Shown one piece after another: positions 9,466 to 19,457 of a stretch of 64,000 nt of DNA. This DNA is from Isochrysis galbana (lineage: Eukaryota > Haptophyta > Isochrysidales > Isochrysidaceae): contig CM030933.1 in NCBI GenBank assembly GCA_018136815.1, positions 5,844,282 through 5,908,281 on the forward strand, in the 5' to 3' direction. The translations under genes and the position numbers were made by a program. Every line of letters begins with the position of its first letter. The first letter of the stretch is position 1. A model generated the notes under the pieces. That model made no database searches. It was given only the letters and a program-made list of their open reading frames with translations, and was not told where the DNA came from.

Positions 9466-10614
9466 ATGGCCGACGGGACGAGCGCCGGCCAGTTTGTGGG
9501 TGGCGATGGCTCAGAGCGCACGCGGGCGTGTACAACGGAGGAGAGCACAACTGATGGAGCCCGCCTGAGCCCGAGCGAGCGAGAAGCCCTGCCGGGTTCA
9601 CGCAAACGGGCGCGGAAGTGGGGCAGCTTTCCAATCAGACACGTGGCTGCACCGATGGTTGGTGGCAGCGACCTCGCCTTCCGGCTGCTCTGTCGGCGGT
9701 ACGGCGTCGACGTCGCCTTCACCGAGATGCTCTTTGCAGAGCGAATCGTCCATGATGAGGGCTACCTGCGCAGTCGACTGCAGACGTGCAGTGCAGACCG
9801 GCCACTTGTAGTGCAGCTCGCCGCCAATGACCCCGACACGTTTGTAGCCGCCGCGAGACTCGTGGCCCCAATGGCAGACGCTGTGGATTTGAATCTTGGC
9901 TGCCCGCTACCTGCCGCAGCAGCCGCTCCATTTGGAGCATGGCTGCTTGATCGACGTCATTGGTCACGTCTTGGTTCAATGATCTCTGCTGCTACCAAGA
10001 CAGTGGCCCTGCCGATATGGTGCAAGATCCGCATGCTCCCAGAACTCAATGATACTATCGATCTCTGTCGCATGCTCGAGTCTCATGGCTGTTCTGTGAT
10101 AACCGTGCATGCACGACAACGCCCAGCAGATCCTCGGGCCTGCACACGAGACAGTGCTGTTGCCGCTGACCTCGATGCGGTGCGAGCAATTGTTCGAGCG
10201 ATCGCGATCCCCGTCATCTCGAATGGCAACACTCAGCGTTACTCAGATGTCGCAAAAAATTTATCAAGAACAGGCGCAGTCGGCGTAGCTTGTGCTGAAG
10301 GTCTTCTGAGGAACCCAGCGTTGTTCGCTCAGGAGATGTCTGGTTTCGACGGCTCTCTCGAAAGGAGAGAATTGGGGCGCCTAGTGATAGAGTACTTGAG
10401 GCTCGCAAAGAAGTATCCGCCGCCCGATGTCAGTTGGATCAGAGGCCACGTCATGTGGATGCTAGGCAAAGAAGGCAAAGGTCACCGATGCCGCTTTCCA
10501 GAGGAATATCTAGGCCCCTTCACGAGTGCACAGCTGCTTTGTGCGATCCAAATGGCGGAGACTATCAGCGATTTTGAGGCATTGATCCGGGCGACACTTT
10601 TAGTGCAAGAATGA
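9466..10614 (+). CDS. DUS1: tRNA-dihydrouridine synthase, Dus1 type
   Basis: Intronless, 382 residues. After a ~55-residue disordered N-terminus comes the FMN-binding TIM barrel: AAPMVGGSDLAFRLLCRRYG (~61-80), RPLVVQLAANDPDTF, VDLNLGCP (~140-147) with the catalytic Cys146, LPIWCKIRM, a VHARQR strand and PVISNGN, then GVACAEGLLRNPALF. The order and spacing match eukaryotic Dus1 (dihydrouridine at positions 16/17 of tRNA). Two active-site-adjacent stretches differ from the usual sequence. The loop after the catalytic Cys, normally PQxIAKRGxYG, reads PLPAAAAAPFG, and the usual VHGRT reads VHARQ. The gene is otherwise intact, so altered substrate use is possible. The start sits in ACACCATGG, a good context. 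Confidence 0.85.
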   Translation: MADGTSAGQFVGGDGSERTRACTTEESTTDGARLSPSEREALPGSRKRARKWGSFPIRHVAAPMVGGSDLAFRLLCRRYGVDVAFTEMLFAERIVHDEGYLRSRLQTCSADRPLVVQLAANDPDTFVAAARLVAPMADAVDLNLGCPLPAAAAAPFGAWLLDRRHWSRLGSMISAATKTVALPIWCKIRMLPELNDTIDLCRMLESHGCSVITVHARQRPADPRACTRDSAVAADLDAVRAIVRAIAIPVISNGNTQRYSDVAKNLSRTGAVGVACAEGLLRNPALFAQEMSGFDGSLERRELGRLVIEYLRLAKKYPPPDVSWIRGHVMWMLGKEGKGHRCRFPEEYLGPFTSAQLLCAIQMAETISDFEALIRATLLVQE

Positions 10615-11310
10615 CTCGTCCCCGGCGACCCACGCCGAGTTCCTAGGTGTGTCGCATGCTTGCGAGGGAAGAAAGTCGGGTTGACCGGGTGCTTGTTCAG
10701 GCAATCTGGCGTTGGCTTTCCGTTTGACATCGCACTCGCTCCACATATCGTTGATCTCCTCTTACCGGCCACAACGCAAGAGGAGCTTCGCTCTCCCGGC
10801 TCCGTGACTCCATTCGCATGTGCTTGGGCGATCGGCCATATTCGACCATGGAGTGAGCGCTGGACTCCATACTCTAGCATTGTCATTGTCGTTGTCATAG
10901 TCAGACAGTCGATGGTTGACCACCTACAGTTGCGCCGACGGAGTAGGAGAGGCTGCTAAGCGCGCTATATTTGTACACTGATGCCAGCATTCGCCATGTC
11001 TCATGCGACCTATCACTCACTTACTTGCTACGGCTTGTGTGTTGTATTGCTGTTGTGAGGCGACAGTCTGATCGCCGGCCACCTTGCCGTGGTGCGGTTG
11101 CGGCGCCATTGGTGTAAAAAGGGTTGCAAAACGCGCGACAATTGTTCGGTGTCGCGATACTTTTCATCATCCAATCTGCCTTGTGCCCAAGTGCCCCAGC
11201 TCCAGCGCACTGTGGACTTGCATGTAGCAGAGCGGTTGCCTTGTGAGCGCCTACCCCAAGCGCACTGCTGTAGTAGCTGCCGTAGCTCGGTAAGTCTTAT
11301 AGCCCCGGTG
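10615..11310. other. Spacer, no supported gene
   Basis: Includes the probable 3' UTR of the Dus1 gene. Open frames are short and on both strands. I see no repeat shared with the rest of the window until 11311. Confidence 0.4.
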
Positions 11311-11690
11311 CCCGGTCACTCACTCATTTTAACCACTATTTTCCACCTCCCCTGGGTATCCAAGGATTCCGCAGGGTCCCCCCTACCTGCCCCGCCAGCC
11401 GCCTCCCCCCTGCGACCAACCCACTCCCGCCCCACGAAAGGCAATGGCGTCGGTGAGTGACTGAGTGAGCCCCCTCTCTTCGCCCCGCGCATGGCGGTCT
11501 ATTTTGGGAGATTGAGGCGGCCGGCGCTCACGGGAGACGGGAGGGAATGAGAGCGGTGAATGTGGGGCGCATCACTATTAGAAACGCGGAGCTTCCGCGA
11601 CGTCCGATCGCCCGCGATCGGCCGAAGGATGGCCTGGAGGTGGTGGCCATGCAGAGCAGCTCTCGTGAGCATGGTGGGATGGTGGGGGGT
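11311..11690 (+). repeat. R1 repeat, copy 3 with extended flank
   Basis: The core 11311-11461 runs from CCGGTCACTCACT to GTGAGTGAC, with the C-rich centre seen in copies 1 and 2. The following ~230 bp (CCAAAATAG-like box, CGCGATCGGCCGA) resemble the flank of copy 2 in reverse complement. It is more diverged than the match between copies 1 and 2. Confidence 0.55.
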
Positions 11691-11862
11691 ATCACAAGGA
11701 GGCCGCAGCGCGGCCCCCTGTGGCTTGAGGATGAGAGCGCGGCGCGCCGCGCCGCGCATCCTGTTACTTCATGTCACGTTAAAAGATACCAAAGGGGGCC
11801 ACTGAACGCACAGGGCACACTAACAGTATCGCTCACAAATCAAACGCACACACGGGGGGATT

Positions 11863-12499
11863 GCGTGGGAGACTCACACAAGCGAACAAGGAGAGAAGGG
11901 GAGAGATCACGGCTCGACTCATGCGGCCCTCTCCACCTCCTCATCCCAATATAAGTTCTAGGGTGCACACCACGCAAAACCATCCGTGACACCCCCTCCT
12001 AAGCGGAATACGGGGTATGACGTATGACGCTCACAAACAAACAGACCAAATCCACTCCCACACTCCCACGCAGATGAGTGCTTGCGTCGAACATGTCGGC
12101 CAAGAGCCAAGAGGGCTATAAGAGAGAGCCACAGGGCCAAAAAGAGCCAGAGGGCCAGAGAGCCAGAGAGCGAGATCGAGCGCATGCAACACGTCGCGAG
12201 AGATATGAGATGGGAGGAGAGAGATGAGAGAGATGGGAGGAGGGGGAGAGAGGGAGAGTAGCGCACTCATCCCAACACATCACCACCCCCTCCCAAAAGC
12301 CATACGAGAGAGGCCCCATGGCACAACCTCCCCATCCACCATGGGAGGTGAGGGAGAGAAGAGAGGAGCGTGGGAGACTCACACAAGCGAACAAGGAGAG
12401 AAGGGGAGAGATCACGGCTCGACTCATGCGGCCCTCTCCACCTCCTCATCCCAATATAAGTTCTAGGGTGCACACCACGCAAAACCATCCGTGACACCC
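11863..12499. mobile_element. 132-bp direct repeats, possible TRIM-like element
   Basis: Two apparently identical 132-bp direct repeats (11863-11994 and 12368-12499) enclose 373 bp without coding capacity. Within each repeat a TGGGAGACTC start and a CCGTGACA end would satisfy the TG...CA rule for a small long-terminal-repeat element. The size suits a terminal-repeat retrotransposon in miniature. I see no flanking target duplication, so a simple segmental duplication is equally possible. Each repeat carries an AATATAAG box. The near-identity suggests a young event. Confidence 0.35.
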
Positions 12500-13378
12500 A
12501 CCAGCATCTCGCCAACCTCTGCGCCCAAAGTCGCTGTCGCCGAAGTTGGCACGCCAATCACCACCGTCGTTGTGTCGTTGTACCCTTGCGCAACCCACCT
12601 TGGCGTAAATATTGTATTACATATTTCGGAGGGTTTTTGGCAAACGTGATCTTTTTATACGTATGCTTGATATTTTAAATGTATTTTTGGATATTTGGCC
12701 ACATACTTCGGTGGCCCAAGAAGGCAATGGCGCGCAAAGAGCCGGCCTCAAGGGCCGGGTACCAAGGCGTTGGACCCGCACCGCATTCGCACGTCGTCAA
12801 GAGTCTCGTCGGGCGGCCCTGTGCCGGCTGCATGCTCGACTTGCCTCGGTGGCTCAGAGCGGCGTGCCGAGTGCTCACGCTGAGGCGATGCAGCGCGTGC
12901 TTTGGAACCTCACTCTCGACGAGGTCCTTGCGCTCCGATGCGCCTCCTCGGCTCACTGCTGGCTTGTAGATGCCACACCTGTAGCCTGTAGGCTCTATGC
13001 TCCGCATTGCCGCAGTCCCATCCTAGCAGGGCGCCTTCTGGCGCTCCCTCCTTTGTGCGGCGTTGGCGCCGCCCTGGGAGGGCACTCCGATTGGGCAATA
13101 GCTCATGTGCCACCTTGGATGGCACGTCCCGGCCGTCGGGTAGCCGCACGCGCTGTTAGGCAGTTGCAAGTGTGCTTGCAAAGCGTGCGTGGGCGGGCGC
13201 GCGCGCGCGGCGCGCGCGCGGGCAAAAAGGGGGTCGGTCGGAGGACCGGGGTGCCTTGTCCGTAGAGGTTTATATTTATATACCCACTTCATGGGGGCAT
13301 TTGTCAAAAAAACAACCAAACCTGAGGTTGCAGCTTGCAGCCTCTAAATATCGATCGAGGGAAGGGGACAGCTGCCTC
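12500..13378. other. Spacer with a weak open frame and a CG-alternating tract
   Basis: A 217-codon plus-strand frame (12612-13265) includes LWNLTLDEVLALRCASSAHCW, vaguely like an F-box helix pair, but it ends in a (CG)n tract at about 13193-13221 that could adopt Z-form. I do not consider the frame a supported gene. Confidence 0.3.
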
Positions 13379-13485
13379 TTCCCCCCGGTTCCACTCGGAC
13401 ACCTGGCTCGTCAGGCATGGCGGGATTCCGGGACTGAAAAGTTGTGTCCAATTAGCTAGTGGGGTTGGCTAGGATATGACATTAT
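13379..13485 (-). repeat. R9 repeat, copy 1
   Basis: About 107 bp matching the reverse complement of 20094-20200 at close to 88% identity, including CCAATTAGCTAGTGGGGTTG and the GGACACCTGGC box. Short, non-coding and dispersed. Confidence 0.65.
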
Positions 13486-14425
13486 TTAATTTATGGCTTA
13501 TGTTTATCCTCCTTTTCGTTTTTTGGCCTCTTGTGTTCTTCGTTCGTTCTCGTTCTTCCCTTGGCCCTTAGCGTTTTGCGCTTTTGTTTTTCTGGTCTCT
13601 TGTCACTTGCCCTCTTTTTCACTGTACTCTGCTACTACCAACTACCATAGTTACTACTCCTATTATTCTTTCTTTTTCGGCTGCCTGGTTTGGTGTTTAG
13701 CTTGCTCGTTTAAGTGCTGTAGAGATACATCGATATCGCGAATGCGACAACAGCAAGCAAGCCAAGAAGCAAGAATTGTCCAGGACATGCACTTATTTGA
13801 GTTGGAAAGGGAGCATGGATTTGCAGCACACCCAGCCCCTTCGCAACACCACGCTGGACGCGCGCTAGGGGGCACTATACCAAGACGTGGCGACCATCGC
13901 AACAATGCCTAGTTCCGCTGCTAGACGCTTGTGACTTGTAGTAATAGAAGAAAAGGGGTGGGACACATTAGAGATGTCTCCCCCTTGGTGGCATCCAAAG
14001 TCCCCCTAGAGCCTATTCTAGGTAGGAGAGAGGCGTTTATTGGCTGATCTGAAGACACGAGAGATCCCATTGTAGCTATCGACGGTTGATGCAGGCAAAT
14101 GGTATCGTGGTACCCAAGAAGCGTGAGAATCTCACACTCACGACAGATGCGCCAAGATGATAGAAATGAAGCTCTTGCGGTCAACAGCAATAATTAAGAT
14201 AGATCAGGCGTATGGTTTGTTTAAGCGCCTGGATTGTCGCCTTCTAGAGCCCAAGCAGCATTCAATATTCTGTATCATGTGGAGAGCGGTGAAGATGGGA
14301 CTATCCAGAATCCAGCGGCCAAAACACGGCAACCAAGCCTTCTTGACCTTCACCGAGTTAAATTATCAATCCGCCCAGAATGAGTTCTCTGCCATGAGGA
14401 TGGTGCGTGGCGTACACAGGGCATC
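13486..14425. other. Spacer downstream of the disordered-protein gene
   Basis: A/T-richer than average. Two short plus-strand frames (13493-13912 and 14157-14429) have no recognisable family. The second overlaps the 3' end of the minus-strand gene, so it is likely non-coding. Confidence 0.35.
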
Positions 14426-15928
14426 TTAGACGGCACCGCCGTCAATGAAGCCGAGACATTGTACACGCAAAGAAGGGACGTTGCGCCACACCTCCCTCAT
14501 CGCCTCACGGTGAGCGACGGCGCTAGGAGCTCTTTGCGATGGTGTTCCCAAACGAAGGGATGTGATGTCACCTTCAGAGCGGAAGTCTGCTCCATGAGAT
14601 GTGGCTGATATTGGCCAGGCCCCTCCTGCTCTCCGTCCTCTTGTCCCTGCAGCGCGTGTTGGCAACGACTTGGCACTTCGGGAGCGCATGCCACCCGTGA
14701 TGGAGGACGTTGCCTGCACAGGCCCGAGAGTTGAGATGTGCTCAGGTAAAGCCTTATGCGATGACGATGGCCTCAGACCCGCGGAATTAACTGGACCGCC
14801 ACGGCCGGCGGCGAGGGTAACATCAGCATCCGCAGGATACTCATATGTGGCGAAAGGCGAATTGATGGGGATCGCTGAAGTTTTGATCGTGGTCATGCCA
14901 TGGCCTCTTGATTTGTGCTTTTCAAAGTGCAACCCTAGCGCACCACCAACCTGTGGTATCCGGAGGATAGGGGTGTGCGCCTTCGTTTCCCTCACGAGTG
15001 AGATGAGATCGAGCTCATCGCCCTCGCGGTGACCTGCCGTATCGTCGCGTAGTCCCGCGGCCTCGTCTACCTCCGTGTCATCCCTACTTTGCCTTTGCTG
15101 TTCTTGGCGGGATGTCTCGCTTGTGATGGCTGGCGTCCGTTCGGCGGCACCTGGTGAGATGGGCACGCTCGCTGCAATGATACAGAGAGCGCTGTCCCTA
15201 ACCGTGGGTCGTTTCACCGACGTCGCCGATTTTGAGCGCGCCATCGACGCCCTTTGTACAGGCGCACTCGCACCTCTACTTGGCCGAGTAGGCCCCGTCT
15301 GAGAAAAACTTGCATTCGCTCCCATTTCTATTCCGTGGAGGCATGCCCGGAGCACGGCTGGCGGGGGTGGACCTGGGCCCCAGCCGCTGCGACCCCCTTG
15401 TCGAGCACCGATGCTTTCGGCCGTGGCTGCTGGGTCGTCCAACCCAAACGTTGTCGCAGATGTAGAAGCTGGCCGCTGACGGCATGAGCGACAGCGGTGG
15501 GGTGGTGAGTCTAGCGTTGCGCTCGGACTCCATTTGTTTGGTGAAGATGAGTTATTAACTTCTACGGACGTCGTCGCCGGCCTCAGGGGCGACTCCGGTA
15601 GATCGACGAATCGCCATGGGGAGAGTGGGCCGTCTGGAGCGCCCGCAGTGGCGACAGGCCGCTGTACTCGCAGGCAGTTCCTCGAGGTGGATGCGGTGAG
15701 CGGGCGCCTCCTCGAGGTAGGGGTGACTCCGAGGCGGTGCTCGGGACTCTCGGGAAGGTCCGGCGAGATGCAGGCGACCGAGGGGGTGTGGATGAGCTCG
15801 AGATCGAAAGCGTTGAGCTTGGGTGTCGAGAGGCGGCGGGCAGCGCGTCTCTCAGGCGAGCTAGTGGCGTTGAGCACGTTGACGGAAGGCGAGACGTCGA
15901 CGTAGCCGGCATCCCGGTCCGATTGCAT
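14426..15928 (-). CDS. Disordered Ser/Pro/Arg-rich hypothetical protein
   Basis: I take the start at ATG 15928 (MQSDRDAGYVDVSPSVNVLN), giving 500 residues. The frame is open further upstream, but that part is low-complexity Leu/Ser/Pro derived from a pyrimidine-rich leader. The protein is mostly predicted disorder, with repeated S-P dipeptides (ATSSPERR, DLPESPEH, DLPESPLR), arginine-rich linkers and a recurring DLPESP motif at about residues 57 and 111. SP and TP sites suggest a phosphorylated scaffold, but that is inference. A more ordered stretch lies near GDELDLISLVRETKAHTPIL. No enzyme or membrane signature is seen. The pyrimidine-rich leader and the TAAAGTA motif at 16195 lie upstream. 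Confidence 0.6.
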   Translation of the reverse strand: MQSDRDAGYVDVSPSVNVLNATSSPERRAARRLSTPKLNAFDLELIHTPSVACISPDLPESPEHRLGVTPTSRRRPLTASTSRNCLRVQRPVATAGAPDGPLSPWRFVDLPESPLRPATTSVEVNNSSSPNKWSPSATLDSPPHRCRSCRQRPASTSATTFGLDDPAATAESIGARQGGRSGWGPGPPPPAVLRACLHGIEMGANASFSQTGPTRPSRGASAPVQRASMARSKSATSVKRPTVRDSALCIIAASVPISPGAAERTPAITSETSRQEQQRQSRDDTEVDEAAGLRDDTAGHREGDELDLISLVRETKAHTPILRIPQVGGALGLHFEKHKSRGHGMTTIKTSAIPINSPFATYEYPADADVTLAAGRGGPVNSAGLRPSSSHKALPEHISTLGPVQATSSITGGMRSRSAKSLPTRAAGTRGRRAGGAWPISATSHGADFRSEGDITSLRLGTPSQRAPSAVAHREAMREVWRNVPSLRVQCLGFIDGGAV

Positions 15929-17505
15929 TGCGCGAGGTGACCGCCCAGCAGCCGAGAGGTGGAGGGGTGGAGGAGAAGGGGAAGGGGAGGAGGGGAGCGG
16001 GGGGAGGGAGGCGAGAGACGAGACGAAAGAAAGAAAGAAAGAAGTGAGATGGCAGAGGACCTGCGGAGAGAGAGAAGAAAAAGAGCAGTAAAGAGAAACT
16101 GGCCGCGGCGAACTCCTCAGGCAGGATGGAACGAGGAGAGAGGAGAGAGAGAGAGGGGGTCTTGGTTGGTCGAGGCGCACAACAACCAACTCTCTAAAGT
16201 ATCCCCGTCTCTAGAGTACCCCTTCTCATCGCTCCCTTCTTCTCCCACCATACAAGGTACTCTAGAGAGTCGCCTTTTTAGAGTAAGGGGAGAGGGGTTG
16301 GGCAGGTTGGTGTAGAGGTACGTCGTGTGTTGGGTAAGTAATGTGGTTAGTGCTAAGGGAGAGGGAGGGAGGGAGGGGGGGGAGAGAGAGAGAGAGAGGT
16401 CTGTAGGTGGAAGTGCCATGTCCTCCGCGACGGGACGAAACGACGCGCGACAGGCTAGTTTATCCTTTGTAAAAATCTAGTTCAATTCTCTCTAGAGTGT
16501 AGTGTCTAGAGCACCACTGTGCCCGGAAAACTTACTTGGTAACAGCAAGTAGCGCTCGGATACGATCAGTAATAAGTAATGTGGGGTTTCACTGTAACGC
16601 CCGTTCACACCGCGCCTGGAATCTATCAAAGCTTTGTGAAGAATCGAGGCTACACGCCTATCGGAGACATGCTGTCTTCCACGCGCTCTGCTATCCACCC
16701 TAGATGTGAAAAACAGCGGATGAGGTCTAGAAAGACATTGAAAACAGCTGTTTTTGGGAATCAGAAAAACATTAAAAAACAGTGGGAAAAAAGTCAAAAG
16801 TCGGCAGTTGGGCCAAATATACCGTATACCGCAAGGGGGCCTTTCTTTCACCCCCGCGCGCGGAACGCCTCCGCCTCCGTTTCTCCGCCTCCTACGCATA
16901 CGTAGCCGCCGCCGCTGCCCCCTAGCAAGTGCAGCCGCGCAAGCTTCGAGTCGGCCGTGGTGCCCGCGCCGAAGAGCAACTCCCCACTTGGCCGTGCAAC
17001 TCCTCGTGCGCGCGCACTCGCGGCACGTAACAGTCATTGGGTGCGTGAGTGCGTGGGTGCGTGGGTGCACAGTAGTACACAGTACCGGCAGTGCAGTGTT
17101 AAAACCCGCTGCTGCTACCAACACCTGCAGATTGAGGTGTTAACGTATGTGCCACACCTAGCCACTAGCCAATGGAGGTGTTAACGCAAAGTGGGTCAAC
17201 ACCGGGTAAACGTGAACCCAGACACCCTGGACCCTGGATCCCGGCCATGAGTCGCGTGCGCGGGAACTTGGGTGGTGAGGAGAGGAGAGGAGCGGGTGTG
17301 GGGGAGACACGCTCCAAAGATAGATAGAACGCGCGGCGGAAGAGGGGAAGGAGGCAGGGCGCGGGAAGGCTAAGTTGTCTCATAGGTACCTACGGAGGTA
17401 TTATGCCATAGGTACAGGTAGGGTCAATACCTATGTACGTCTGCAGTACATAGGTAGTCACCTTATTGTAGGTATGCCAGACCAATCACCATAGGTACTA
17501 TGAAA
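15929..17505. other. Spacer: purine-rich leader, palindromes and R3-like end
   Basis: 15950-16160 and 16350-16410 are GA-rich tracts. At 16191-16276 an ACTCTCTAAAGTA stretch and a GGTACTCTAGAGAGT stretch form an imperfect inverted pair. At 16622-16657, GTGAAGAATCGAGGCTACAC resembles the R3 terminal sequence. 17376-17500 is a cluster of short overlapping repeats built on CATAGGTAC and its complement. No gene can be supported. Confidence 0.45.
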
Positions 17506-18358
17506 AAAAAACATCTGAAGAATCTAGGCTACACACCTATAATAAAACATCTGAAGATTAGGGCTACTCATGCTAGCTATACGGGTCCACGTACATACTC
17601 ACGGTACTCACTAACGACATCGCCTATACCCCAGTTTACTCACTCCCTTACCCCTTACACTACCCCCTTCATTCCTTTGTCTTTGGTATCGGGGGGGGGG
17701 GCCGCGTGCACTACAACGGGCCAAGTGCAGGGGGTGGGCTGGGGCAGACCTGCTGGTGTGGTGTTCCTGTGGCAAAACAAACGTAAACGCCTGTTGCTCG
17801 TGACACTTCGTGCCCCTGGGGGGTCTCGGCCCCCTCTTCTCGCGTCTTTTTCAAGTGTCGCCGCGCTTTCGCGGCATTCGCATGTCGCTCGAGGTGTCGG
17901 CCTGAAAACATACCGTAAACAGGCGTGAGTATTACCTTTTTGTGTGTCAGATCGTGTCGTTTTTTTGTCGTGCTTTTTTCGTCGTTCTCTTCGTTCTCCT
18001 ACGGGCGTGCGATGCCTGCGCGCGCCATGGCCCCCCTCTGAGGGGCCCCTCGGGTCCCCCCAGAGGGCCAGCTGGGCCAGCTCAGGGGGCAGTGGAGGCT
18101 GGCTAAAGATAGAAGATAGAGCGCGCACTCATCAGCAACCCCGAATGAGCGGCATTGTATCCAATAAGCCTGCCCCGAACCCGCACTCCGAACAAAACTC
18201 GTGGTAGCGCACCAGAGTCGGACCCCGGAAACCGAAGACAAAGGAATGAAGGGGGGAAAGGGAAGAGGTGGAGAGAGGGGATGTAAGGGCGGTGTCGTGG
18301 CAGTGACAGGGTAACCTAGGATTAGTAGGCGTGTAGCCCAGAAACTTAAAATGTTTTT
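17506..18358. mobile_element. R3 non-autonomous element with ~35-bp inverted ends
   Basis: The left end (17506-17540) reads AAAAAACATCTGAAGAATCT then AGGCTACACACCTAT. The right end in reverse complement reads AAAAACATTTTAAGTTTCTG then GGCTACACGCCTACTAAT. The two match at roughly four positions in five. The interior has no coding capacity and includes an 11-12 nt G run near 17691. Related left ends occur at about 22722-22760 and 27625-27660, and related right ends at 21040-21085. Internal boxes (CCCTTCATTCCTTT and a following GTGCACTAC) recur at 22850, 44955 and 20010. A MITE-type DNA element is the simplest reading; the superfamily is unknown. Confidence 0.6.
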
Positions 18359-18576
18359 AAAGATAGAGCGCGCGGCATAGAGAGGCTCTCTTTATCCACG
18401 ACACCCTCATTAGGGAATGTCGAACGAAACAATGCAATGTAGGAGGCATTGTGCAAAGCTGGGCCCCCCAAAAGGGGGACAGGGACAGGGACACCAATGG
18501 GGACAGTGTGGGAGGGACACACTCCTACGCTCCTACGACGCAACCTACTTTTATAAGTGGGGGTCAATGGGGGCCT

Positions 18577-19457
18577 CGCGCCCCCCTCTCTCCATCGCGG
18601 ACACCCCCCGGGGTGGGCCCGTACAATCAACCCCAGCCCCTGCCCTTTGGCAGGGGCTGGGCAATCAACACTCTGGCCCAGACCCCTAGTGGGCGCGGGC
18701 CGAGACTCGCACTCCCACGCCCAGCATGGGCCTGCCCTCGAGCTGACTCCCCCCCCTCCCCTGGTCGCCAGGCATACAGAGGCCACTGGGAGGCTCCAAT
18801 GGCCAGCGTGGCAAGCGTGGGAGAGGCAGGGGGGGCCAGGGGCTGAGCCCCAGCCTCCACTGCCCCCTGAGCTGCCCTTGCTGGCCCTCTGGGAGCCCCC
18901 AAAGGCCCTCTGAGAGCAGGCCGTGGCGCGCCGCATGGCGACGCGCCGCAGGGAGAGGGGCGGAGGAGAATGGAGAGAGGGAGAGGGGGGAATTTGCGCC
19001 CCCCCGATGGAGTGCGGTAAGAAACGGGCCCCGTTTGCGTTAGCAAACGGGCGAAGGGGGGCGGCTGGCGACAGGAGGGGCGAGAAGAAGGGAGTGGCTC
19101 AAGACGTCCCTGTGGCAGGTATCGGGGGGCGCAGTCATTTATTTCTTCGAGGACTGCTCGCGGCGCGAGCTGTAAGGGCCGTTCTGCTTCACGACGAGAG
19201 GTCCCTCCCCCCCCCCCCCGGTGTTTTTCCCCGGAGAGTCGGCCGGCGTCGACCGGTCCGCCTCGATGGGTTTTCCCTCATTGTAACTTGTGGGGAGTTA
19301 TAATGGGAGCCGGGGGTTTGCGAGGGGGGAGATTTGAAGGGATGCATATGTGTATGTGTCTGTGCCATCACTTCAAGGCGTGCGGGCAAGTGCGCTGAGG
19401 GGTGTCGTGATAGTACCGGGCTAGTGGGAGTAGTGGTACTAACGCTCAGTTGTTTTA
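18577..19457 (+). repeat. R2 repeat, copy 1 (about 0.88 kb)
   Basis: Nearly identical to 53250-54144, differing by small tandem insertions and a few bases. It starts with CGCGCCCCCC and ends with CTCAGTTGTTTTA. Inside are a 13-bp-arm hairpin (18632-18661), an internal GTTTGCGTTAGCAAAC palindrome near 19027-19042, a C run near 19207 and a terminal hairpin pairing TAGTACC with GGTACTA. It encodes no recognisable protein. The shared, sharp 3' end across three copies is what a mobile element would show; the 5' ends vary. Confidence 0.7.

Noticed and set aside
12612-13265. 217-codon frame with a weak F-box-like segment
   Set aside because: It ends in a (CG)n tract and has no conserved motif strong enough to support a gene.
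16492-17124. 210-codon minus-strand frame
   Set aside because: Composition changes along it, it overlaps plus-strand frames of similar length, and it covers repeat-end sequence near 16622.
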